64,000 nucleotides of DNA from JAEUMD01 sp036768475 (GTDB taxonomy: Bacteria; Pseudomonadota; Alphaproteobacteria; Rhizobiales; Hyphomicrobiaceae). Under the pieces are notes generated by a model. The model saw nothing but the letters and a program-made list of their open reading frames with translations. It searched no databases and had not been told where the DNA came from. The first letter of the stretch is position 1. The number at the start of each line of letters is the position of its first letter. The position numbers were made by a program, and so were the translations under genes. The stretch covers positions 1-64,000 of the forward strand of contig DAIPMW010000001.1 of assembly GCA_036768475.1 (NCBI GenBank), in the 5' to 3' direction. Of the stretch, positions 26,341-33,286 are shown one piece after another.

Positions 26341-27576
26341 ATGCAGGGGATGCGCTGGTCCAATAAGATGTCGCGCGCTACGGCAGCCCTGGCTGTGCTG
26401 ATCCTGCTCGCGGCTCTATATCTCGTCCTGAGGCCGGCGGCCGTTCCGGTTGACACGGCGGCGATTACCCGCGCCCCCCTGAAGGTGACCGTCCAGGACG
26501 AAGGAAAAACGCGCATCAAGGACGTCTTCGTCGTCTCCGCTCCCATCACCGGTCGCCTGCTGCGCTCACCACTCGAGGTCGGTGACGCTGTAGAGAAGAA
26601 CAGAACCGCCGTGGCGGCCATCGAGCCTAGTCCGCCACCGTTTCTCGATCTGCGCAGCCAGGCCGAGTTGCAGGCACAGATCAAGGCAGCGCGCGCCGCC
26701 GTCGACTTGGCGCGTGCCGAGATCGAACAGATGAAGGCGGAACTCGATTTCGCGCAGAAGGAATTTGAGCGCGCCAAGTCTCTTTCCTCGCGCAACGTCG
26801 TCTCGGAGCGCGCGCTGGAAAAAGCGCGCACGGACGTGGAGACGCGCAAGGCGGCGCTGGCCCGGTCTGAGGCCAACCTTGCCGTCCGCGAAAGGGAGCT
26901 CGAGAGCGTCAGCGCACGCACGATCGGACCCGACGGCACTCTGGTTCACCAGTACGGGCAGATCTGCTGCCTGACGGTGACATCGCCGGTAAGCGGCCGC
27001 GTCCTCGAAATCTACAAAAAGAGTGAGCAGATCGTCGCCCAGGGAACGCCGCTGGTCGAAATTGGCGACCCATTGAACCTTGAGGTAGTGGTCGAACTTC
27101 TGTCGACCGACGCGGTGCGCGTCAAGCCCGGCGCCAACGCCACCATCACGGCATGGGGCGGGCCTGATCTTCCTGCGAAGGTGACACGCGTCGAGCCTGC
27201 GGGGTTCACCAAGGTTTCCGCCCTCGGAATCGAGGAGCAACGGGTGCGCGTATTGCTCGATATCGTTTCAGGATCGGACGTCGCACGACGCGCCCCGCTC
27301 GGGCATGGCTACAGCACGTTTGTGCGCATCACCATTCACGAAGTCGCCGATGCGCTACTTGTTCCTCTTGGCGCATTGTTCCGCCGCAAGGATGCCTGGG
27401 CGGTATATGTCAATGACCAGGGCACGGCGAAGCTGAAACTCATCGAGATCGGATATCGCAATTCCGCCACAGCCGAGATCACATCCGGGCTGAACGCGGG
27501 CGAACGCGTCATTCTTCATCCGAGCGACCGTGTCAGCGACGGCGTCCGAGTCGTTGAACGGCGAGAAGGGCAATAG
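26341..27576 (+). CDS. HlyD/MacA-family periplasmic adaptor
   Basis: 411 residues. Membrane anchor at about 15-33, a lipoyl-like half (VVSAPITGRLLRSPLEVGD), a long alpha-hairpin coiled coil (about 100-185), the second lipoyl half (TVTSPVSGRVLEIYKK) and a beta-barrel/membrane-proximal domain. It should link the inner-membrane FtsX permease to an outer-membrane channel. No TolC-like gene is in the window, so an unlinked outer-membrane protein is implied. It ends the operon; a dispersed repeat follows. Confidence 0.93.
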   Translation: MQGMRWSNKMSRATAALAVLILLAALYLVLRPAAVPVDTAAITRAPLKVTVQDEGKTRIKDVFVVSAPITGRLLRSPLEVGDAVEKNRTAVAAIEPSPPPFLDLRSQAELQAQIKAARAAVDLARAEIEQMKAELDFAQKEFERAKSLSSRNVVSERALEKARTDVETRKAALARSEANLAVRERELESVSARTIGPDGTLVHQYGQICCLTVTSPVSGRVLEIYKKSEQIVAQGTPLVEIGDPLNLEVVVELLSTDAVRVKPGANATITAWGGPDLPAKVTRVEPAGFTKVSALGIEEQRVRVLLDIVSGSDVARRAPLGHGYSTFVRITIHEVADALLVPLGALFRRKDAWAVYVNDQGTAKLKLIEIGYRNSATAEITSGLNAGERVILHPSDRVSDGVRVVERREGQ

Positions 27577-27590
27577 GCCACCACCCTACA

Positions 27591-27725
27591 GCAGGTTTAG
27601 CTGAAGTGTTAAGCGGTTCAGCGTGAAAACAGGCTCAAAACAAAGGACTGGATCGTGTACGAGCAGCCTTGCTTTCCGTCGAAGCCGTGATTGAGGCTTG
27701 CAAGCAATGAGATAGAGCAGGCCAC
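27591..27725 (+). repeat. Dispersed repeat, M1 plus degenerate M2 (copy 4)
   Basis: M1 with GCTGAA (27600-27605) and TTCAGC (27617-27622), followed by GTGAAAACAGGCTCAAAAC. A decayed M2 then covers 27661-27725 (GAAGCCGTGATTGAGGCT, then GATAGAGCAGGCCAC). The order M1-M2 is the reverse of that at 16173-16350. It lies between the convergent HlyD and gamma-glutamyltransferase genes. Confidence 0.75.
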
Positions 27726-27743
27726 GGTCAGACCTTCGACTCG

Positions 27744-29345
27744 TCAGAACGCCGCTGCCCGTCCGTCGCTTCGCGGATCGCTTGCTCCCTCGATCAATCC
27801 AGCCCGCGCGCCTGCACCATGAAATACGAGCGCGCCGGCGTGCCCCATCACTTCCTCGAACGGTCCGACAAGCTCGACATCATGGCCTGCACGGCGCATG
27901 GCCTCGACGACGTCAGGATCGAAACGGTTCTCAAGCCGCAGGTTCGTCTTATCGGCGCCCCACGTCCGTCCCAGGAGCCAGCGCGGGCGGTTGATCGCAT
28001 CCTGAAGCTCCTGCCCCTGCACGACATAGCGCGTATAGATTGCCGACTGCGTTTGCGGTTGGCCCTCGCCGCCCATCGTTCCGTAGGGCATCACGCGGCC
28101 ATCGTCGAGCAGCGCCATGGCAGGCTGTATGGTGTGGAACGGGCGCCGCCCCGGCATGAGCGCGTTATGATGAGCTGCATTGAGCGAGAAGCTGGTGCCG
28201 CGGTTCTGCCAGACGATGCCGCTCGTCGGCAGCACGACGCCTGAGCCGAACTCCCAGTAGATGCTCTGAATGAAACTCACCGCGTTGCCATCCGCGTCAA
28301 TGGCGCCGAGCCAGACCGTATCGCCCGGCACCGCAGGCTGTGGCCAGGCGAGCGCATGGCTCGGATCGATCGCGCTGGCGATCTTACTGAGATTAGCGCG
28401 ATCCAGTTGCGCCTGAGGATCGATGGTCATGTAGGCCGGGTCCGTCACATGACGGTCGCGAACCATAAAGGCTTGCTTGGTGCATTCCACGAGCGTGTGC
28501 AGATATGAAAAGCTCTCTGGCGCCACGTCGGGTAGCTGGTCCGCAAGCCCGAGGATCATCAGCGACGCAAGGCCTTGGGTGGGTGGTGGCAGGTTGAAGA
28601 CGGTGCCATGCCGCAGCTTCACCGATAGCGGGCTCACCCGTAGCGCGGCGTAGCCCTCGAGGTCGCCGAGCCGAATCGGACTGCCGACCTCCTCCAGTTC
28701 CTTGGCCATCGAACGGGCAAGATCGCCGCGATAGAAATCTTCAAGACCTGCGGTGGTGAGCCGCTCGAGCGAGGCCGCCAAGGCCGCATTGGTAAATCGA
28801 GCGCCGACTTGAGGCGCCTTGTCCGCGTTAAGAAACAGCGATGCAAAGCCTGGCTGATGCGACAGCTCCGCGTATTTTGCTGCTGTGTTGTTGGATTGCG
28901 TACCGCTTACGGAAAAACCGTCGCGCGCATACGAGATGGCATCCTCAAGAAGCCGCGAAAGTGGCATTCGCCCGCCGAGCGCACGCGCCTCTTCAAGCGC
29001 CAGCGACCATCCGCCGACAGCGCCAGCCACGGTGAGAGCTGCCATCGGCCCACGAGAGGGAATCACATCGCATCCCGCGGCGCGGTAAAGATCCGCACTG
29101 GCCAGCGCCGCTGCCGGCCCGCAAGCATCGATTGCTTTGGGCGCCTTACCTCCTGAACTGATGAGCCAGAAGTTGTCGCCACCAAGCCCGTTCATGTGCG
29201 GATAGACGACTGCGATGGCAGCCGCGGCCGCGAGCATCGCTTCAACGGCATTGCCGCCATCACGGAGCACAGCAACACCAGCTTGCGCCGCAAGATGATG
29301 CGGTGCAACAACGATTCCGCGCCGCGAAGACGTGGTGTGAAGCAT
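27744..29345 (-). CDS. Gamma-glutamyltransferase family protein
   Basis: 533 residues, N-terminal nucleophile hydrolase superfamily. The likely catalytic threonine, exposed by autocleavage, is T343 in GDTVWLGAIDADGNAVSFIQ. Other family segments are DGGNAVEAMLAAAAAIAVVYPHMNGLGGD near the N-terminus (given here only as landmark, residues 29-57) and the conserved GSGVVLPTSGIVWQNRG. No signal peptide is visible, suggesting a cytoplasmic enzyme, unlike classical periplasmic GGT. It may hydrolyse or transfer gamma-glutamyl groups or act on another amide. The ATG at 29345 has GGGGGAA 7 nt upstream; a start 24 nt earlier is less likely. It is divergent from the TakP-like TRAP genes. Confidence 0.88.
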   Translation of the reverse strand: MLHTTSSRRGIVVAPHHLAAQAGVAVLRDGGNAVEAMLAAAAAIAVVYPHMNGLGGDNFWLISSGGKAPKAIDACGPAAALASADLYRAAGCDVIPSRGPMAALTVAGAVGGWSLALEEARALGGRMPLSRLLEDAISYARDGFSVSGTQSNNTAAKYAELSHQPGFASLFLNADKAPQVGARFTNAALAASLERLTTAGLEDFYRGDLARSMAKELEEVGSPIRLGDLEGYAALRVSPLSVKLRHGTVFNLPPPTQGLASLMILGLADQLPDVAPESFSYLHTLVECTKQAFMVRDRHVTDPAYMTIDPQAQLDRANLSKIASAIDPSHALAWPQPAVPGDTVWLGAIDADGNAVSFIQSIYWEFGSGVVLPTSGIVWQNRGTSFSLNAAHHNALMPGRRPFHTIQPAMALLDDGRVMPYGTMGGEGQPQTQSAIYTRYVVQGQELQDAINRPRWLLGRTWGADKTNLRLENRFDPDVVEAMRRAGHDVELVGPFEEVMGHAGALVFHGAGARAGLIEGASDPRSDGRAAAF

Positions 29346-29624
29346 GCGAAGTTCCCCCGCGCATTTCAAATGTTATTCCACGAATGATTGTTCTGCGAGT
29401 GCCACGCAATGGCAAAGAACACAAGTGCGATCGCTCCTGCGTCGAGAACATTGCGATCGATGAATCGCACGGTCCACGCTCGTCAAAGTGAGGCTCAGAT
29501 AGAACACGTTCGTCAATTATAGATCAAAGCTAATTGCCCACTTGGGATACATCATGCCTAATAGGCGTGCGCCTGTCACTCTTGGATCCGACAGGAATGT
29601 ACGGTTTTCCGCTTGTTGTGCGAC

Positions 29625-29640
29625 TGGCATATGGCTTGCT
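29625..29640 (+). promoter_or_regulatory. Candidate sigma-54 promoter
   Basis: TGGCATATGGCTTGCT keeps both invariant dinucleotides of the -24/-12 consensus (GG at 29626-29627, GC at 29638-29639) at the exact spacing of TGGCACG-N4-TTGCW. It points at the TRAP binding-protein gene, whose ATG is 49 nt downstream. Sigma-54 control is common for nitrogen- or carbon-responsive uptake genes. Confidence 0.5.
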
Positions 29641-29688
29641 GATGCTTGCCGGGAAGATCGGCGTCTCGACTGTCAAGGAGATCACTCA

Positions 29689-30777
29689 ATGAAGCGACGC
29701 GAATTTCTCAAGACCGCAACCGTAGCCGTTGCAGGCTCCGGAGCAGTTGTTGCCGCTCCAGCGGTCGTACGTGCAAGCGACACCTTTTCGTTCAAGATGA
29801 CGAACGCCTATCCACCTAACGCACCATTCTACGTTGCGGGCCCCGGCAGTCCGACGGACTTCTGCAAGAAGGTGGAGATCATGTCAGGCGGCCGCCTGAA
29901 GATCCAGCACTTCGCTGCCGGAGAGCTGATACCTGCGCTTGAGGGTTTCGATGCCGTGCAATCGGGAACCGTCGAAATGAATGCGGCGAACGCATATTTC
30001 TGGGCAGGAAAAATCTTCGCCGCGCAGTATTTCACAACCGTTCCGTTCGGCCTCAATTTCCAGGGCATGAACGCTTGGCTCTACAATGGCGGCGGCTTGG
30101 AGCTCTGGCACGAACTCTATAAGCCGCTCGGACTGATTGCCTTCCCGATGGGTAATACCGGCGTGCAGATGACCGGCTGGTTCCGCAATCCGATCAAGTC
30201 GCTTGCTGATTTCAACGGTCTCAAGATGCGCATCCCCGGATTGGCCGGCAAGGTTTACAAGGAGCTGGGCGTCGACGTGAAGCTGCTTCCCGGCGGCGAG
30301 ATCTTTCCGGCATTGGAGCGTGGTGTTATCGACGCCGCCGAATTCGTGGGACCGTTCCAGGATCGCCGCCTCGGTCTGCACAATGCAGCCAAGTACTACT
30401 ACACGACCGGCTGGCACGAGCCCTCGAACGTCACGGAGCTACTCATCTCGGTCAGCGCATGGGAGAAGCTGCCGAAGGATCTCCAGGAAATCGTCAAGGT
30501 GGCGGCAATGGCCTGCAACCTCGAAAGTCACGCCTGGTCAGAAGCGAACAATGCCGATGCGCTCGCCGATCTGGTGAAGAACCACGGCGTGAAGACGGAT
30601 GTCCTGTCGCCCGAGATCGTTGCCAAGCTCAAGAGCCTGACGTTCGATGTTCTCGACGCCGAGGCGGCTAAGGATCCGCGCACCAAGAAGATACATGAAG
30701 CGTTCATGGCCTTCCGCGATAAACACCGCTCCTGGGCGGCGATTAGCGAAAAGCCTTATCACGACTATCTTGGCTGA
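29689..30777 (+). CDS. TRAP transporter substrate-binding protein, TakP-like
   Basis: 362 residues. The N-terminus MKRREFLKTATVAVAGSG is a twin-arginine-type signal. The segments GNTGVQMTGWFR, GLKMRIPGLAGKV and GGEIFPALERGVIDAAEFVG closely follow TakP of Rhodobacter sphaeroides, a DctP-family protein that binds 2-oxoacids with a cation. That suggests pyruvate, 2-oxobutyrate or similar as ligand. The ATG at 29689 has AAGGAG upstream; a 49-residue extension has no support. First gene of a dctP-dctQ-dctM operon, 15 nt before dctQ. Confidence 0.93.
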   Translation: MKRREFLKTATVAVAGSGAVVAAPAVVRASDTFSFKMTNAYPPNAPFYVAGPGSPTDFCKKVEIMSGGRLKIQHFAAGELIPALEGFDAVQSGTVEMNAANAYFWAGKIFAAQYFTTVPFGLNFQGMNAWLYNGGGLELWHELYKPLGLIAFPMGNTGVQMTGWFRNPIKSLADFNGLKMRIPGLAGKVYKELGVDVKLLPGGEIFPALERGVIDAAEFVGPFQDRRLGLHNAAKYYYTTGWHEPSNVTELLISVSAWEKLPKDLQEIVKVAAMACNLESHAWSEANNADALADLVKNHGVKTDVLSPEIVAKLKSLTFDVLDAEAAKDPRTKKIHEAFMAFRDKHRSWAAISEKPYHDYLG

Positions 30778-30791
30778 TACGGGGGCGGGCA

Positions 30792-31343
30792 GTGAGCTGG
30801 GGCACCATCTCGCGACTGGTCGATAGATTCGATCTCTTGGTCGACGCATTCGGCCGCCTGATCGCATGGCTCATGCTCGCCCTCGTGGCGTTGGTGGCCG
30901 CCAACGTGCTTTTCAGATACCTGTTGAGCGTCGGCTCAGTAGCCCTGCAGGAATTGGAATGGCACCTGATGGCGGTCCTGGCGCTCGTCGGCGTCTCGTA
31001 CGGCATCAATCGGGGTGAGGAAGTGCGCGTCGACATGCTCTATGCGCGCTTCTCACCTCGCCGTAAGGCCGTTGTCGATGCCATCGCAGCGATCCTCACG
31101 TTCCTGGTCGCCGCCGCCATGTTCAAGCTTTCGCTTGCGTATGTCGGGCAAAGCTACAACCTTCAGGAAGGCTCGCCGGATCCTGGCGGCCTTCCCTACC
31201 GATACCTTTTGAAGGCCTTCCTCCCCATTGGTTTCGCCTTCCTGGCTATACAGGGGATCGTCGAGTTGGCGAAATCCGTCCGCAAGTTCACGCTTGCTGG
31301 AAACATGCAACGCGAACGCGCGAGAACTCCGGATGGCAAATGA
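30792..31343 (+). CDS. TRAP transporter small permease (DctQ)
   Basis: 183 residues with four membrane helices, typical of DctQ. The conserved ALVALVAANVLFRYL and QELEWHLMAVLALVGVSYG segments are present. The start is probably GTG at 30792. It forms the membrane complex with the large subunit encoded downstream, whose start overlaps this gene by 11 nt, and receives substrate from the TakP-like binding protein. Confidence 0.92.
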   Translation: MSWGTISRLVDRFDLLVDAFGRLIAWLMLALVALVAANVLFRYLLSVGSVALQELEWHLMAVLALVGVSYGINRGEEVRVDMLYARFSPRRKAVVDAIAAILTFLVAAAMFKLSLAYVGQSYNLQEGSPDPGGLPYRYLLKAFLPIGFAFLAIQGIVELAKSVRKFTLAGNMQRERARTPDGK

Positions 31344-32655
31344 AACGCTGGCACTTTTGATGATTGCCGGCTTCTTCGCTCTCATCGTCACTGGCATTCC
31401 CGTCGCTATCAGCCTTGCAGTTTCGGGTTTCGTGTTCGGCTATCTTGGGTTCGGTGCAGGGCTCTTCAACCTCGTACCCGCGCGTGTCTACGGCGTTGTC
31501 ACGAACTATACGTTGCTGGCGCTACCGCTCTTCATCTTCATGGGCGTGATGCTCGAGAAGTCGCGGCTAGCGGAGGACCTGCTGGATACGATAGGCCTTG
31601 CCATGGGCGGCCTGCGCGGCGGCATGGCGCTGGCCATCGTCGTCGTCGGCGTTCTCATGGGCGCCTCGTCCGGCATCGTCGGCGCGACGGTAGTGACAGC
31701 GGGACTGATCGCGCTGCGCCCGATCATCGCGCGTGGCTATGATCACGGCGTGGCGTGCGGCGTCATATGTGCGTCGGGAACGCTCGGCCAGATCATCCCG
31801 CCGAGCCTCGTTCTCATTCTCCTTGCAGACATCATGGGCGAATCGGTCGGCACCTTGTTCGCCGCAGCGCTCATTCCCGGCCTGATGCTCGCACTGCTCT
31901 TCGTCGCCTATATCCTGTTGCTCGGAGTCTTCGCTCCGAAGCGGGTTCCTGCCATTCCGCTGGCCGAGCGACAGGCCTTGTCACGCGCCGAGCTATGGAG
32001 CCGCATAGCGCGCGTGGTGGTGCCCCCGCTGGCTCTTGTCTTTGCCGTTCTCGGTTCGATCATCGGCGGAGTTGCCGCACCGACCGAAGCCGCGTCGATG
32101 GGAGCCCTTGGCAGCGTCATTCTCGCATTGCTCGCAGGTCGCCTGAATTTCGGCATAGTGCGCGACGTCGCACGTGCCACGCTGTCCACGAGCGCGATGG
32201 TCTTCTTCATTCTTATCTGTGCGCAGCCGTTCGGTTTGGCATTTCGAGGACTGGGAGGCGAACATCTCGTTCAAGATGTTTTCCGGCAGATGCCGGGCGG
32301 CATTGAAGGGCAGATCCTGTTCCTGATGGCACTGCTTTTCGTCCTGGGCTTCTTTCTGGAGTGGATCGAGATCTCGTATATCGCTCTGCCACTTTTCCTG
32401 CCGGTGTTCGCTTCCAGCGGCGTCGACATGGTCTGGCTCGCGATCCTGGTCGCCATGAACTTGCAGACGTCATTCCTTACGCCGCCGTTCGGCTGGGCCT
32501 TGTTCTTCCTGAAGGGGGTGGCACCGCCTGAGGTTACCACGGGTGACATCTACCGCGGCGTTATCCCGTTCATCGCCGTGCAACTCGTCGGGCTGGTGCT
32601 CCTCTACACATACCCGATCATAGCAACATGGCTACCCAGGACGATCGGCTGGTAG
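31333..32655 (+). CDS. TRAP transporter large permease (DctM)
   Basis: 440 residues, about 12-13 membrane helices, IT superfamily. Family motifs include GVLMGASSGIVGATVVTAG, GVICASGTLGQIIPPSLVLI and the GGVAAPTEAASMGALG loop. It is the sodium-driven channel subunit of the TakP-like transporter. The ATG at 31333 overlaps the dctQ gene; an upstream extension in this frame is hydrophilic and not conserved. A dispersed repeat follows the stop. Confidence 0.93.
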   Translation: MANETLALLMIAGFFALIVTGIPVAISLAVSGFVFGYLGFGAGLFNLVPARVYGVVTNYTLLALPLFIFMGVMLEKSRLAEDLLDTIGLAMGGLRGGMALAIVVVGVLMGASSGIVGATVVTAGLIALRPIIARGYDHGVACGVICASGTLGQIIPPSLVLILLADIMGESVGTLFAAALIPGLMLALLFVAYILLLGVFAPKRVPAIPLAERQALSRAELWSRIARVVVPPLALVFAVLGSIIGGVAAPTEAASMGALGSVILALLAGRLNFGIVRDVARATLSTSAMVFFILICAQPFGLAFRGLGGEHLVQDVFRQMPGGIEGQILFLMALLFVLGFFLEWIEISYIALPLFLPVFASSGVDMVWLAILVAMNLQTSFLTPPFGWALFFLKGVAPPEVTTGDIYRGVIPFIAVQLVGLVLLYTYPIIATWLPRTIGW

Positions 32656-32732
32656 TGAACTCACGCTGGCACTGTCGGCTGTTTCCCATTTGCCGTCCTG
32701 CGGCTTCATCGCGGACCGTTGTGACCGCTACA

Positions 32733-32804
32733 GCATGTTTAGCTGAAGTGAGCAGCGCTTCAGCGTGAAAACATGCTCAAAACCAAAGCATGTTTGGCTG
32801 AAGT
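32733..32804 (+). repeat. Dispersed repeat, M1 plus half M1 (copy 5)
   Basis: The best-preserved M1: outer arms GCATGTTT (32733-32740) and AAACATGC (32769-32776) are perfect, and inner arms GCTGAA (32742-32747) and TTCAGC (32759-32764) are perfect. A second left half (GCATGTTTGGCTGAAGT) follows at 32788-32804. It lies between the convergent dctM and DUF1854 genes. Confidence 0.85.
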
Positions 32805-32815
32805 GCGTGACGGCT

Positions 32816-33286
32816 CTACAGAAAGCGATCCAGGAGCTTGCGGCTGCGCCGGTCCATCTTGGCAAGATCACGGATCAGGAATGGAATACCGTGGCTATCC
32901 GCGATGAGCAGGGTCGAGGCGCCCAGCCGGCGGATATCCTCCTCCCCCTTGAGTACGAAACTGGTGGGCCCTCGGTCGGTGTCAACCTGCCACGTGCTCG
33001 GCGTGGCGAAACTCGTTACGGCCCGCAGGGATTTGATCTCGGGCACGAACTCGCGGCTGGCCAATTCCTCTTCCACAAGGACGCGAGCCTCGGCCGGCAA
33101 GTCGTCCAGGCGCTCGATCCAAAGCATTTCGTGTCCGTCCGTACCTATGAGCGAGATGCCCCGTTCAGGATTGGCGATAGGTGAGGCGCGGACCGGTGTC
33201 ACCTCATGAGACGTCGTGCTGCCCGGCAGTGTCAGTTCCAGGCGACCGAAGGCGTTTCGATTGATGCGGAAATCCATCGCTGTCAT
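32816..33286 (-). CDS. Cyanophycin-associated DUF1854 protein
   Basis: 156 residues, small soluble beta-rich protein of the DUF1854 family. The segments GTDGHEMLWIERLDDLP, REFVPEIKSLRAV and FVLKGEEDIRRLG fit. Relatives occur next to cyanophycin synthetase genes with a matching ABC transporter, as here. Function is unknown. Its start overlaps the stop of the ABC transporter gene by four bases (ATGA), so it is translationally coupled and last in that transcript. Confidence 0.88.
   Translation of the reverse strand: MTAMDFRINRNAFGRLELTLPGSTTSHEVTPVRASPIANPERGISLIGTDGHEMLWIERLDDLPAEARVLVEEELASREFVPEIKSLRAVTSFATPSTWQVDTDRGPTSFVLKGEEDIRRLGASTLLIADSHGIPFLIRDLAKMDRRSRKLLDRFL

Noticed and set aside
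29384..29491. A 35-codon ORF between the gamma-glutamyltransferase and TRAP genes
   Set aside because: No ribosome-binding site and no recognisable similarity; it lies in the expected promoter region.
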